In this document: positions 15,966-25,511 of the stretch, piece after piece | Layout: every line of letters starts with the position of its first letter | Position numbering within the stretch: position 1 is the first letter of the stretch | NCBI RefSeq assembly: GCF_022095615.2 | Contig: NZ_CP155559.1 | Span: forward strand, 4,089,501 to 4,153,500 | Length of the DNA stretch: 64,000 bases | Direction: 5' to 3' | DNA from: Bacillus thuringiensis | GTDB taxonomy: Bacteria > Bacillota > Bacilli > Bacillales > Bacillaceae_G | The notes under the pieces: model-generated | Databases searched by the model: none | Seen by the model: the letters and a program-made list of their open reading frames with translations, nothing else | What the model was told of the DNA's origin: nothing | Program-made: the position numbers and the translations under genes

Positions 15966-17200
15966 TCTTCTTTCACCGAGATGACATTTTCCCAATTCCA
16001 CCTCTCGTAATACCACTCTGGTACATCTATATTTTCAATCCACTTCTTCTCCTGTTTCCCATCACTATGTGCAATCCATACATTAGCTTTCTTACGGTCT
16101 GAACGTACCCATATTAATTGATTGCTCTTCTTCATAAAGATCGGATGATAATCACCTTGCTTATGAGGTGGATTTGTAATTTGATGTTGTTTATCGCTTG
16201 TACGATCGATCTCATTTAAAGATGGCAGTGGCCTTTTTTCTGGTGGAGTTTCTATCCCCGCCTCTTTTGCTCGTGAAACGATAATGACATTATCGTTCTT
16301 CCATGCAAAATCCCAATCGACATATCCTTTCGGCGTAAATGTGTTCTGCTGAAGTGCTGGTAGTTCTTTTACTTTTAAATGTTTATTCTCTAACGCAACT
16401 CTCCCGCTACCTTCAATATAGGCTAATATATCTTTTGATGGCGCCCATTGAAACCATTGTGTGTCTAATAACATTTGATCTACTTTTTCAAATCGGCTGC
16501 CATCTGCCCGAACTAAGCAAAGCGTATTGCTATCAGCTGACCATGAAGCTGTCGGTACTGCTAAAAATGAAATCCACTTTTGATTTGGTGACCACTTAAA
16601 GCCACTTGCAACTAATGCTAGGAAATCATCATGTTCATTTGGTAATGCATACAAATGTTTCATTTTATGAGGATTCATATGTGCATCTTTTTGCACTTCA
16701 TATAGCTGAGCCCCTGTCCATCCTGTTGGAAGTAAGTGTGCTTCAGATGATACAAGAAACTTCTTTCCATCAGGGGACCATGCATAATCACCTACACCAG
16801 CCGATACATTTTCATAATCTGCATTCTTTTTTTCTACATCAAATGTATTTAATGCGCCTGTAAAGATAAAGGCAATTATATTATCTGTTGGTGACCATTG
16901 ATAATTTGATGCCTCTGAGTGAAACGGCATAACTTTCTTTCCATCTTTCAGCCGATACAGTTCAAAGTGATTTTGTTTCTTTCCTTTGGCATAAGCAATC
17001 CATTCTCCATCATGAGACCATTTCGGCCCTGTTATGTACTCACCTTTTGTTATTTTCTTTTCCTTTCCATCAATTTTAATCCAAAGGTCATGATGACGAA
17101 TAAAAGCAACTCTCGCTTCATTATTTTCTGCACTAATAATAGTGATTGAACATAAAAACATGAATAACATTGCGCTACCACTTACTATGAACCTTTTCAT
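15962..17200 (-). CDS. Secreted TolB-like beta-propeller protein
   Basis: A 412-residue exported protein with a signal peptide (residues about 1-24, ending ISAEN). Recurrent WSPDG-type blades (PKWSHDGEWIAYA, YQWSPTDNIIAFI, YAWSPDGKKFLVS, FKWSPNQKWISFL, FQWAPSKDILAYI) mark PD40/WD40-like repeats of the TolB C-terminal propeller class. No enzymatic motif is visible, so a binding or scaffold role outside the cell is most likely. It is monocistronic and divergent from vpr. Confidence 0.8.
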   Translation of the reverse strand: MKRFIVSGSAMLFMFLCSITIISAENNEARVAFIRHHDLWIKIDGKEKKITKGEYITGPKWSHDGEWIAYAKGKKQNHFELYRLKDGKKVMPFHSEASNYQWSPTDNIIAFIFTGALNTFDVEKKNADYENVSAGVGDYAWSPDGKKFLVSSEAHLLPTGWTGAQLYEVQKDAHMNPHKMKHLYALPNEHDDFLALVASGFKWSPNQKWISFLAVPTASWSADSNTLCLVRADGSRFEKVDQMLLDTQWFQWAPSKDILAYIEGSGRVALENKHLKVKELPALQQNTFTPKGYVDWDFAWKNDNVIIVSRAKEAGIETPPEKRPLPSLNEIDRTSDKQHQITNPPHKQGDYHPIFMKKSNQLIWVRSDRKKANVWIAHSDGKQEKKWIENIDVPEWYYERWNWENVISVKEE

Positions 17201-17428
17201 AACACCCCTCCATTTCCCTCATAGCATTCCTCACTTCCCACCTACAATATGTGAAAAATTCCTATTCGACATAATCCCAAAAAATTTCCCAAGAAATTTT
17301 TAATTCAAAGAGGATTGGTATGAATTATGTCGAAAGTATAGTTTATCCAACATTCGATTTTATATTTCATAACAAAAATGTAAGATATTCTTTCGGAATA
17401 TTGGCACTTTTTATTAGGGGGAGTTTCA

Positions 17429-20182
17429 ATGAAAAAAACTGCATCTACACTATTAAGTATGGCGCTCGTCTTTTCAAGTTTTGGAGCTTTAAGCGCACAT
17501 GCTGAATCGCTGCAAAAGGAGAAGCAATTTAGTCCACAACTAAAAACAACGATTGAACAGTGGGGAGAAAATAAAATTGCTCAACATGTTGAAACAAAAA
17601 CAACAAAAGAAATATCTGTAATTGTAGAATTACAACATGCTCCTCTTGCTGCGCAAAGTAACATTCAGCATGCTCCAGATTTACAAAATAGTAATGCACA
17701 GTCTTATCATGCCCAGCTAAAAAAGGCACAAGAAGATACGACTAAGAAAATAAAAGAAAAAGCACCTGGTGCAAAAATTAAAGAAGTTTATAATACGTTA
17801 TTTTCTGGTTTCTCAATTTCAGTTCCTGGAGATCAAATTACCGCTCTTGCTTCTTTACCTGAAGTAAAAGCAATCTATCCGAACTTAACATATAAATTGC
17901 ATGAAACATCAAAAAGTACTACTAACGAAGAAGTACCAAATATCGGCGGACCGACAATTGGTGCACCTGAAGCATGGAATTTAAAAGACCCATCTGGCAA
18001 ACCGCTTGATGGAAAAGGTATGAAAGTAGCGATTATCGACTCTGGTGTAGACTATACACACCCTGACTTAAAGGCAAATTATATAGGTGGATATGACACT
18101 GTCGATGAAGATAGCGATCCAATGGATGGTAACGTACATGGTACTCATGTAGCTGGAATTATTGCTGGTAACGGAAAAATTAAAGGCGTTGCTCCAAATG
18201 CTTCTATTCTAGCCTACCGTGTCATGAATGACGGTGGAACTGGTACAACAGAAGATATTATTCAAGGTATTGAACGAGCGATTCAAGATGGTGCTGATGT
18301 GCTAAATCTATCCCTTGGACAAGATTTAAATGTACCTGATCAACCTGTAACATTAACGTTAGAACGTGCAGCAAAACTTGGGGTTACTGCAGTCGTTTCC
18401 AATGGAAATGATGGGCCAAAACCTTGGTCTGTTGATGCACCTGGAAATGCGAGCAGCGTTATATCAGTTGGAGCATCTACTGTTTCTATCCCGTTTCCAA
18501 CATTCCAAGTAGCTGGTTCCAGCAAAACATATCAAGGGTTACCGTTATCAAAATCAGATTTCCCAATAGGAAATGATTCTCCACTTGTATATGTTGGCTA
18601 TGGTAATCCAAGCGATTATGCAAAACAAGATGTGAAAGGAAAATTTGCACTTGTTTTACAAGGTACTTCTAGTACGTTAGTAAAAGCTGAACAAGCGAAG
18701 CAAGCCGGTGCAATTGGTGTACTATTAATTTCTATAGAAAAAGAAATCAATATTATGCCTGAATACTTTGCACGTGAAAGCCTAGCCCTTCCAGTTATGC
18801 AATTATCAAATGTAAATGGTGAAGAGTTGAAAAGCTTAATTACAAAGCGCAAGAAAAATATAAAAATTGGACAACCCGTTCCGACTGAATTAATTGGCAA
18901 CTTTAGTTCCAGAGGTCCGTCACAAGGAAGTTGGCTTATAAAACCAGATATCGTTGCACCTGGAGTACAAATTACTAGTACAGTACCACGAGGCGGCTAT
19001 GAATCTCATAACGGAACCAGTATGGCTGCGCCTCAAGTAGCTGGAGCGGTTGCTCTATTACGCCAAATGCATCCTGATTGGACAACGGAACAATTAAAAG
19101 CATCCCTTGCCAATACAGCAAAAACTTTAAAAGATGTTAATGAAAATACGTATCCTGTTATGACACAAGGATCTGGCTTAATTAACATTCCAAAAGCTGT
19201 TCAAACAAATGTATTAGTACAGCCTAACAATGTCAGCTTCGGTCTTATAAAGCCAAATAGTGGCAAAGTAAAACTGACGCAAAATATTACGTTACAAAAT
19301 CTTTCTAGTAAAAAGAAAAGCTTTTCAACTCGTGTAGAATTACTAGATGCAAACACAAAAACCAAAGTAAAAACTTCTGTTCCTTCATCGATTAGCGTAC
19401 AGCCAAATAGTAATACAGAAAAGCCATTTACTATCACTGTCGATAGTTCACTACCACAAGGTGTGTATACTGGGAATGTATATGTAAAAGAGCAGGGAGC
19501 GAAAGAAGAAATTCGAATTCCATTTACATTTAGTATCGACCCTAAAGATTATAAACGTATTGATGGTCTCGAAATTGTGAATTCTACTTTTAGTCCAAAC
19601 GGGGATAACATATTAGATGATAATCTCATCAACTACTATTTAGTTTCTCCTGTTGAAGATGTAACGTTACACGCTAACTTAGTTACAAAAGAACGTGTGA
19701 CATACCAAGGAATAATTTATCAAGGAAAAAATGAAACAGCAGGTTATAAACCTTTCAAATGGAATGGTACAAAATTAGATGGATCACCACTAGCGGATGG
19801 TTTATACCAAATTGAAGCTGTTGCTTCTAATTCTGGCGGAGAAACGAAACAAACAGCGGCTGTATTTATTGACCGAACTGCACCGAAATTGACACATGAA
19901 GTTGATCAAGAAAATCTTGTAATTAGAGGGAAAGTTGACGATATTCTACTAGATTGGATGACAGAATCTGGTTGGGTAGCACCTGGAATTCCAGTGAGAC
20001 TACAATATGAAATCAATGGAAATGGTGTATGGGAACAGGCATTCCTGAACCCTTGGGAGAAAAGCTATGACATTTATTTCGATCGTACTCAATTACAAGA
20101 AGGTAAAAATACAATTCATCTTGTAGCAACTGATGCAGCTGGAAATACATCTAATTTAAACATTGATCTAGAAGTAAAATAA
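17429..20182 (+). CDS. vpr: Subtilisin-like extracellular serine protease (Vpr type)
   Basis: A 917-residue secreted S8 protease. Domains in order: signal peptide (about 1-25, AHAES); I9 propeptide (about 60-155); catalytic domain with Asp204 (AIIDSGVDYTHPD), His237 (HGTHVAG) and Ser531 (NGTSMAAPQ); a PA domain inserted between His and Ser (about 370-485); an Fn3-like domain (about 595-705); and C-terminal repeats with FSPNGD and a FlgD-like segment ADGLYQIEAVASNSGG. This is the architecture of B. subtilis Vpr, with extra C-terminal domains. GGGGGAG precedes the ATG. I did not identify a promoter in 17201-17428. Confidence 0.92.
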   Translation: MKKTASTLLSMALVFSSFGALSAHAESLQKEKQFSPQLKTTIEQWGENKIAQHVETKTTKEISVIVELQHAPLAAQSNIQHAPDLQNSNAQSYHAQLKKAQEDTTKKIKEKAPGAKIKEVYNTLFSGFSISVPGDQITALASLPEVKAIYPNLTYKLHETSKSTTNEEVPNIGGPTIGAPEAWNLKDPSGKPLDGKGMKVAIIDSGVDYTHPDLKANYIGGYDTVDEDSDPMDGNVHGTHVAGIIAGNGKIKGVAPNASILAYRVMNDGGTGTTEDIIQGIERAIQDGADVLNLSLGQDLNVPDQPVTLTLERAAKLGVTAVVSNGNDGPKPWSVDAPGNASSVISVGASTVSIPFPTFQVAGSSKTYQGLPLSKSDFPIGNDSPLVYVGYGNPSDYAKQDVKGKFALVLQGTSSTLVKAEQAKQAGAIGVLLISIEKEINIMPEYFARESLALPVMQLSNVNGEELKSLITKRKKNIKIGQPVPTELIGNFSSRGPSQGSWLIKPDIVAPGVQITSTVPRGGYESHNGTSMAAPQVAGAVALLRQMHPDWTTEQLKASLANTAKTLKDVNENTYPVMTQGSGLINIPKAVQTNVLVQPNNVSFGLIKPNSGKVKLTQNITLQNLSSKKKSFSTRVELLDANTKTKVKTSVPSSISVQPNSNTEKPFTITVDSSLPQGVYTGNVYVKEQGAKEEIRIPFTFSIDPKDYKRIDGLEIVNSTFSPNGDNILDDNLINYYLVSPVEDVTLHANLVTKERVTYQGIIYQGKNETAGYKPFKWNGTKLDGSPLADGLYQIEAVASNSGGETKQTAAVFIDRTAPKLTHEVDQENLVIRGKVDDILLDWMTESGWVAPGIPVRLQYEINGNGVWEQAFLNPWEKSYDIYFDRTQLQEGKNTIHLVATDAAGNTSNLNIDLEVK

Positions 20183-20192
20183 AAAATTCTAG

Positions 20193-20222
20193 TTGACAAT
20201 TTTTTTAATATAGTTTTATAAT
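20193..20222 (+). promoter_or_regulatory. Promoter of the phhA T-box leader
   Basis: TTGACA (20193-20198), an 18-bp spacer and TATAAT (20217-20222): consensus hexamers directly after the vpr stop codon and before the T-box array. Confidence 0.85.
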
Positions 20223-20228
20223 ACAAAA

Positions 20229-20504
20229 CATAGTTTAGTTGAACGAATTATATATCGGCTTTGAAGGAATACTAGTAGCGACTTATATCCCTGTCTCAGA
20301 GAACTGATGGTTGGTGCGAATCAGTACATATACAAGCGTGAATTACAATTCTGGAGCTTCTTTCCCGTAATGCTGTTTATGCATGAAGAGAAAGACGGAT
20401 CTTTCCGTTATCGTAAAGTGAGTGGTAAACAATTACTTGTTTACAAATAGGGTGGTACCGCGATTTTTATCGTCCCTATCGGATTTTCCGATAGGGACTT
20501 TTTT
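20229..20504 (+). ncRNA. T-box riboswitch 1 (tyrosine specifier)
   Basis: The leader contains a Stem I region with the AGAGA-type motif and GGTGCGAATC. The specifier loop GAATTACAATTCTGGAGC has TAC (Tyr) at 20344-20346. The T-box/antiterminator AGGGTGGTACCGCG is at 20449-20462. A terminator GTCCCTATCGGA / TCCGATAGGGAC with six Ts is at 20472-20504. Uncharged tRNA-Tyr is expected to stabilise the antiterminator. Confidence 0.93.
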
Positions 20505-20529
20505 GCGTCTGTCCTTTTACATAATTTCA

Positions 20530-20781
20530 TATATACGCGTTGAAAGAATCGCAGTAGTATCTTATATCCCTGTTACAGAGAGCTAATGGTCGGTGGAAAT
20601 TGGCACATATATAAGTACGAATTACAATTCTGGAGCTTCTTTTTCGTAGTGCTTTTACGCATGAAGGAAAAGACGGAGTTTTTCCGTTATCATTAATTGA
20701 GATGTAAGTATATTTTCACTTACAAATAGGGTGGTACCGCGATTCTTTCGCCCCTATCGGATTTTCCGATAGGGGCTTTTT
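20530..20781 (+). ncRNA. T-box riboswitch 2 (tyrosine specifier), in tandem
   Basis: A second complete T-box with no obvious promoter of its own. It has ACAGAGAGC, a specifier segment GAATTACAATTCTGGAGC with TAC (20623-20625), the T-box AGGGTGGTACCGCG, and a terminator GCCCCTATCGGA / TCCGATAGGGGC with a T-run (20750-20781). It shares long stretches with T-box 1, suggesting duplication. Both terminators must be overcome for phhA expression. Confidence 0.92.
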
Positions 20782-20834
20782 CTATTTCTCAAAGAAACAA
20801 ATGTTAAATAATTCCGAATCTTATGATAAAATTT

Positions 20835-20848
20835 TATAAGCGCTTACA
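20835..20848. promoter_or_regulatory. Possible CcpA cre site before phhA
   Basis: On the minus strand TGTAAGCGCTTATA matches the TGWAANCGNTNWCA consensus at 13 of 14 positions. It lies 72 bp upstream of phhA, between the T-boxes and the start codon. Confidence 0.35.
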
Positions 20849-20919
20849 AATTGAAAAGGGGTGGTACAAGCTATACGAAACCGATACTTAATTTTATTGA
20901 AAAAAAGGAGGATGTCTAA

Positions 20920-22674
20920 ATGACAAAGAAAACAGAAATCCCATCACATTTAAAACCATTCGTATCCACACAACATTATGATCAATACACACCGGTGAAT
21001 CACGCTGTGTGGCGTTACATTATGAGACAAAATCATAGCTTCTTAAAAGACGTTGCCCATCCAGCCTATGTGAATGGACTACAATCATCTGGTATTAATA
21101 TAGATGCAATTCCAAAGGTAGAAGAAATGAATGAATGCTTAGCACCAAGCGGCTGGGGAGCTGTAACAATTGATGGCCTTATTCCTGGCGTCGCATTTTT
21201 CGATTTTCAGGGGCACGGATTACTACCAATTGCAACAGATATTCGTAAAGTAGAAAATATCGAGTATACACCAGCTCCAGATATTGTACACGAAGCGGCA
21301 GGACACGCACCGATTTTACTTGATTCTACATATGCAAAATATGTAAAACGTTTTGGACAAATTGGTGCAAAAGCTTTCTCAACAAAAGAAGAACATGATG
21401 CATTTGAAGCTGTTCGTACATTAACGATTGTCAAAGAAAGCCCTACTTCTACTCCTGCTGAAGTTAAAGCTGCTGAAAATAATGTAATTGAAAAACAAAA
21501 CTTAGTTTCTGGTTTATCAGAAGCTGAACAAATTTCACGTCTTTTCTGGTGGACAGTGGAATATGGATTAATTGGAAATATTGACGATCCAAAAATCTAC
21601 GGTGCTGGCCTTCTTTCCTCTGTCGGCGAAAGCAAACATTGCTTAACAGATGCTGTAGAAAAAGTTCCTTTTTCAATTGAAGCTTGCACAGGGACAACTT
21701 ATGATGTGACAAAAATGCAACCACAGCTATTTGTTTGTCAATCATTTGAAGAGTTAACTGAGGCGCTTGAGACGTTCTCTGAAACGATGGCATTCAAAAC
21801 AGGTGGCACAGAAGGATTAGAAAAAGCAATTCACTCCGAAAATCATGCCACAACTGAGTTAAGTAGCGGATTACAAATTACAGGTACATTTACAGAAACA
21901 ATTAAAAATGATGCCGACGAAGTCATTTACATGCGAACAAGTTCGCCAACAGCATTAGCAATTCATAATAAGCAGTTGGCAAATCATTCTACCTCTGTAC
22001 ACAGTGATGGATTCGGGACACCGGTCGGATTACTAAATGGTAATATCGCACTAGAAGATTGTACAGAAGAAAAGTTACATTCATTAGGCATTACAATTGG
22101 AAGCGGTGCAGATTTTACTTTTGCAAGTGACATTCATGTAAAAGGAACAGTAACTGATATTGTAAAGAATGATAATAAAATTGCCCTTATCTCGTTTATA
22201 GATTGTACAGTTACTTATAAAGATCGTTTACTATTTGATGCTTCATGGGGCACATTTGATATGGCTGTTGGTTCAACAATTACTTCCGTATTCCCAGGTG
22301 CCGCAGATGCCGCAGCATTTTTCCCAATGGATGAGGAAGTACAAGAAATTCCTGATCCACTTGTACTAAATGAACTTGAACGTATGTATCAAACAGTTCG
22401 AGATATTCGAAATGAAGGTATTTTACACGACGTGCATATCGATCAATTAGTAGCAATTCAAGAAGTATTAAATACATTTTATGCGAAAGAATGGCTGCTT
22501 CGCCTTGAAATATTAGAATTACTTTTAGAGCATAACAAAGGACACGAAACATCAGCAGTACTATTACAACAACTTAATACTTTCACAACTGACGAAGCTG
22601 TAACACGCCTTATTAACAATGGTCTTACGTTACTTCCAGTAAAGGGTGTGAGAAATGATGCTACGATTAACTGA
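20920..22674 (+). CDS. phhA: Phenylalanine 4-monooxygenase (biopterin-dependent)
   Basis: Converts phenylalanine to tyrosine using tetrahydrobiopterin, O2 and non-haem iron. Iron ligands are visible as His124 and His129 in VHEAAGH and the Glu of [10 protein letters not shown]. The catalytic domain occupies roughly residues 1-300. The 584-residue length is about twice that of proteobacterial enzymes because of a C-terminal extension (about 300-584) that I cannot assign. It is controlled by two tyrosine T-boxes, consistent with making tyrosine when tRNA-Tyr is uncharged. AAGGAGG precedes the ATG; phhB overlaps its 3' end. Confidence 0.94.
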   Translation: MTKKTEIPSHLKPFVSTQHYDQYTPVNHAVWRYIMRQNHSFLKDVAHPAYVNGLQSSGINIDAIPKVEEMNECLAPSGWGAVTIDGLIPGVAFFDFQGHGLLPIATDIRKVENIEYTPAPDIVHEAAGHAPILLDSTYAKYVKRFGQIGAKAFSTKEEHDAFEAVRTLTIVKESPTSTPAEVKAAENNVIEKQNLVSGLSEAEQISRLFWWTVEYGLIGNIDDPKIYGAGLLSSVGESKHCLTDAVEKVPFSIEACTGTTYDVTKMQPQLFVCQSFEELTEALETFSETMAFKTGGTEGLEKAIHSENHATTELSSGLQITGTFTETIKNDADEVIYMRTSSPTALAIHNKQLANHSTSVHSDGFGTPVGLLNGNIALEDCTEEKLHSLGITIGSGADFTFASDIHVKGTVTDIVKNDNKIALISFIDCTVTYKDRLLFDASWGTFDMAVGSTITSVFPGAADAAAFFPMDEEVQEIPDPLVLNELERMYQTVRDIRNEGILHDVHIDQLVAIQEVLNTFYAKEWLLRLEILELLLEHNKGHETSAVLLQQLNTFTTDEAVTRLINNGLTLLPVKGVRNDATIN

Positions 22675-22969
22675 AGAAGAAGTTCAAGGAGAATTATTGA
22701 AGGTAGATAAATGGATGGTAAAAGATGAAAAATGGATTGAACGAAAATATATGTTTTCCGACTACTTAAAAGGAGTCGAATTTGTCTCTGAAGCCGCCAA
22801 ACTATCAGAAGAACATAATCACCATCCATTTATCCTTATCCAGTATAAAGCAGTCATTATTACTTTGTCATCTTGGAATGCAAAAGGTTTAACGAAACTA
22901 GATTTTGAACTGGCAAAGCAGTTTGATGAACTATTTTTACAAAACGAAAAAGCAATTATAAGAAAGTAA
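22655..22969 (+). CDS. phhB: Pterin-4a-carbinolamine dehydratase
   Basis: Recycles the 4a-hydroxytetrahydrobiopterin produced by phenylalanine hydroxylase. The 104-residue protein has the family core EEHNHHPFI (catalytic histidines), and [14 protein letters not shown] near the C-terminus. The start overlaps the last 20 bp of phhA in another frame, so translation is coupled; AAAGGGTGTGAG precedes ATGATG. It completes a two-gene phenylalanine-to-tyrosine operon under the T-boxes. Confidence 0.93.
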   Translation: MMLRLTEEEVQGELLKVDKWMVKDEKWIERKYMFSDYLKGVEFVSEAAKLSEEHNHHPFILIQYKAVIITLSSWNAKGLTKLDFELAKQFDELFLQNEKAIIRK

Positions 22970-22975
22970 AAAAAA

Positions 22976-22998
22976 GAGAAGCCTTTTTTAGGCTTCTC
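22976..22998. terminator. Bidirectional terminator
   Basis: GAGAAGCCT / AGGCTTCTC with a TTTTT loop, flanked by an A-run. It ends phhB and overlaps the end of the convergent dioxygenase gene. Confidence 0.8.
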
Positions 22999-23845
22999 CT
23001 TTAATTTTGAAATGGATACAATGTCCAAATGGATCCTGGGCTTGTAATATTCCATCTTTGTACGTAGCAATTTTGCCAATATTTTTTAAGCTTTCACATA
23101 CTTGCTCTTTTTGTTTTTCATCTGCTAGTACAATTGTGAAATATTTCAACCCAACGGAATTTGGCATTTGCGGTAGTATTCCTTCGCCTTGCCACGTATT
23201 TAAACCAATATGGTGATGATAGCCACCTGCCGATACGAACAACGCGCCATTACGAGCTGGGATTGTTACTTCAAAACCAAGACCATCCACATAGAAACGT
23301 TTCGCTTCTTCTAAATCAGCTACATGGAAATGAACATGCCCCATCACAGTACCAGCTGGAAATCCACTCCATGTGCTTCCTTGCTGCAATAATTCTTCAC
23401 CAGCTAACGGGTTACTAACAAATGGTAGCTCTCCATTCTCATCACGCCAAACTTCTTTTTGGCGATCATGATAAATTTCAATCCCGTTTCCATCTGGATC
23501 AGCTAAATAAAGAGCTTCACTAAAGTAATGGTCAGCTCCGCCATGCAGTGGATATACCATTTCTACAAGATGACGAAGAACGTTCGCTAAATCCTGTCTG
23601 TTTGGTAATAAAATTGCATAATGATATAGCCCTGTTCTCCCTCTTTGCTTTGGTAAAGCTTCTTTCTTTTCTTCAATGATAAGGAGTGGTTCTTCATTTT
23701 CATTCCCAAATGTAACGACTGTTTCCTCTTCTTTTAGCACTTTCATGCTTAATACTTCTGTATAAAACTCTAGTGATTTCTTTATATTTGATACGTATAA
23801 ATGAACAACACCAAGTGTTGTTTCGGGATGAAGTTGAAAGCTCAT
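22988..23845 (-). CDS. catE: VOC-family extradiol dioxygenase, catechol-2,3-dioxygenase-like
   Basis: A 285-residue protein of two vicinal-oxygen-chelate modules (about 10-130 and 165-280). Metal-ligand candidates are His in GHVHFHVADLEEAKRFY, His in AGGYHHHIGLN and the C-terminal acidic region. GLYHYAILLPNR and ALYLADPDGNGIEIYHDR match B. subtilis CatE strongly by recollection. CatE opens catechol-type rings and protects against quinones. A DoxX-family gene lies immediately upstream, as in the B. subtilis catDE operon. Confidence 0.85.
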   Translation of the reverse strand: MSFQLHPETTLGVVHLYVSNIKKSLEFYTEVLSMKVLKEEETVVTFGNENEEPLLIIEEKKEALPKQRGRTGLYHYAILLPNRQDLANVLRHLVEMVYPLHGGADHYFSEALYLADPDGNGIEIYHDRQKEVWRDENGELPFVSNPLAGEELLQQGSTWSGFPAGTVMGHVHFHVADLEEAKRFYVDGLGFEVTIPARNGALFVSAGGYHHHIGLNTWQGEGILPQMPNSVGLKYFTIVLADEKQKEQVCESLKNIGKIATYKDGILQAQDPFGHCIHFKIKGEA

Positions 23846-23866
23846 CTTGTTATACCCCCATTTAAA

Positions 23867-24271
23867 TTAGTTCTTCTTTGACATTTTCTCTTTTAAGAAA
23901 TTATCTACAAAACCATCAGCTTTCGCAACAAATAAGTACGCACCCATTGCTAACAATGCAAGTTCTAATTCGAAGCCAGGATTTTTTCCATCTCCTAATA
24001 AACCAGCTGACCATTTTACTTTCACAATTGCTCCAACCATAACAAGTGCAAATAATAATCCAATATATCTTACACCTAAACCTAGAATTAACAATAGACC
24101 CCCAACTAATTCCACTGTTGCTACACCGTATGCAAGTCCTCCTGGTAAACCAATACTTGTAAACCACCCTGCAATATTGTCAATTCCCGATTGGAATTTT
24201 GTTAAACCGTGCATAAAGAACGTTACCCCTAACACGATACGAATAATTAAGTTACCAATATGTTGATTCAT
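23867..24271 (-). CDS. catD: DoxX family membrane protein, CatD-like
   Basis: A 134-residue membrane protein with about four helices. The DoxX motif is GVTFFMHGLTKFQSGIDN, followed by YGVATVELVGGLLLILGLG. It is 21 bp upstream of the catE-like gene, so the two form a catDE unit. The B. subtilis pair is induced by catechol and quinones through YodB/CatR; that regulation is inferred only from homology. GGAGAGAAAG precedes the ATG. Confidence 0.85.
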   Translation of the reverse strand: MNQHIGNLIIRIVLGVTFFMHGLTKFQSGIDNIAGWFTSIGLPGGLAYGVATVELVGGLLLILGLGVRYIGLLFALVMVGAIVKVKWSAGLLGDGKNPGFELELALLAMGAYLFVAKADGFVDNFLKEKMSKKN

Positions 24272-24323
24272 TTCTTTCTCTCCTTTATAGTTTTCTTATA
24301 CAAAACTTTTATTTACATTACAA

Positions 24324-24352
24324 AACATACACTACTTTTTTTTATTCGTCAA
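24324..24352 (-). promoter_or_regulatory. Candidate promoter of catDE
   Basis: On the minus strand TTGACG (24352-24347), a 17-bp spacer and TATGTT (24329-24324), about 55 bp before the catD start, in the region shared with the divergent regulator gene. Confidence 0.5.
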
Positions 24353-24428
24353 TTCATTTTCACTGGGAAAAAATATATTTTTTTTGCTATGATACAAATA
24401 GTTGTTTACAAAAAAGGAGCTTGATTTT

Positions 24429-24974
24429 ATGAATATTGGTTCTGCAATACGTGAAATTCGTCAACGTAGAGGCATAACAATCGCACAAATTTGTGAAGGA
24501 ACAGGTCTTTCTAAAGGATTTATGAGTCAGGTTGAAAATAATAAAACTTCACCATCTATCTCAACTTTAGAAACGATCTCCAATTTTTTAAACGTTCCTC
24601 TTCCCTATTTATTATTAGAACAAAAAGATCGGTTGAAAGTTGTCAAAAAAGTAGAGCGTAAATACAGTGTATACGGAAAAGATGAGCAAAGAATTGAACA
24701 TGTTGCAGAGCAAGGTGGCCTTCGCCTAAATCTCGTAGAAATTCCTGCTGGGTTTCCGAAGGAAAACTCACCAAATGCCCATGAAGGGGAAGAATGTCAC
24801 CTTGTATTACGTGGAAAACTAGAAGTTCAACATGGAGAAGATATTGCAATTGTAGAAGAAGGGGATTCTTTCTCTTGGAATGCATGTGTTCCTCATATCG
24901 TTCGTAATATAGGAGAAGAAACGGCATTATTACTCATCTCTAGTCATGCAGAAAATCGAAAACGTGTTTATTAA
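24429..24974 (+). CDS. XRE-type regulator with C-terminal cupin
   Basis: A 181-residue DNA-binding regulator. Residues about 5-60 are a helix-turn-helix of the XRE family (IREIRQRRGITIAQICEGTG, then LSKGFMSQVENNKTSPSISTL). Residues about 105-175 form a cupin barrel (GEECHLVLRGKLEVQHGEDI, EEGDSFSWNACVPHIVRN) that may bind a small ligand. I used the ATG at 24429 because AAAGGAG lies 9 nt before it and the frame upstream lacks a better site. It is divergent from catDE and may control it, though known catDE regulators belong to other families. Confidence 0.88.
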   Translation: MNIGSAIREIRQRRGITIAQICEGTGLSKGFMSQVENNKTSPSISTLETISNFLNVPLPYLLLEQKDRLKVVKKVERKYSVYGKDEQRIEHVAEQGGLRLNLVEIPAGFPKENSPNAHEGEECHLVLRGKLEVQHGEDIAIVEEGDSFSWNACVPHIVRNIGEETALLLISSHAENRKRVY

Positions 24975-24976
24975 AT

Positions 24977-25009
24977 AAAAAAGAAGCCTCTAAATCAGGC
25001 TTCTTTTTT
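24977..25009. terminator. Bidirectional terminator
   Basis: AAAAAAGAAGCCT / AGGCTTCTTTTTT with a 7-nt loop, between the convergent regulator and MaoC-like genes. Confidence 0.85.
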
Positions 25010-25385
25010 ATCCCCTTATAACTCCATAGCTTGTCCCAACTAGTACAGTCTTTTCATGTTGATTGCGATAAACTGACTCGATTGAAACCTTTTTGTATCC
25101 TTCCATCTGTTCAATATTTGTTAAAGTTAATTCACAAGTAATCGTATCTCCTGTAAAAACTGGTCTAATAAACTCACTTACTAATTCTCTTGCTATGTAA
25201 TGTAATTCTTCGCCTACTTTCGTTCCAATACTAGCAGTCAATAAACCATGAACCATTAAACGCCCATTTTCATCATATTCCATATGATGCCTACCTTTAT
25301 CTCCTGTAATATTTGCAAATTCAAAAACCTCTTCCTCAGTAAATCTTCTTTCGTATTTAAATACATCCCCAACTTTTATACTCAT
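25008..25385 (-). CDS. MaoC-like hot-dog fold hydratase/thioesterase
   Basis: A 125-residue single hot-dog domain. The N-terminal IKVGDVFKYERRFTEEEVFE and ANITGDKG, followed by LMVHGLLTASIGTKVGEEL, match the MaoC dehydratase / (R)-enoyl-CoA hydratase group (A-x-x-[ST]-G-D then [MH]-G-x-[LY]). FIRPVFTGDTITCELTLT is the C-terminal beta segment. The usual D...H catalytic pair appears as D28-or-nearby and the His of the MVHG turn. The acyl-CoA substrate is unknown. Monocistronic. Confidence 0.8.
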   Translation of the reverse strand: MSIKVGDVFKYERRFTEEEVFEFANITGDKGRHHMEYDENGRLMVHGLLTASIGTKVGEELHYIARELVSEFIRPVFTGDTITCELTLTNIEQMEGYKKVSIESVYRNQHEKTVLVGTSYGVIRG

Positions 25386-25511
25386 TTTGATCCCCCTGTG
25401 AACAAACAGAATTTTCTTTCATTTTATCATAAAATGAGTCTCAATCCATTTTCTATTACAAAAAGAATTAGAAATACTTATAACTGTACTATTTCTTTGC
25501 TTTTCGCTCAT

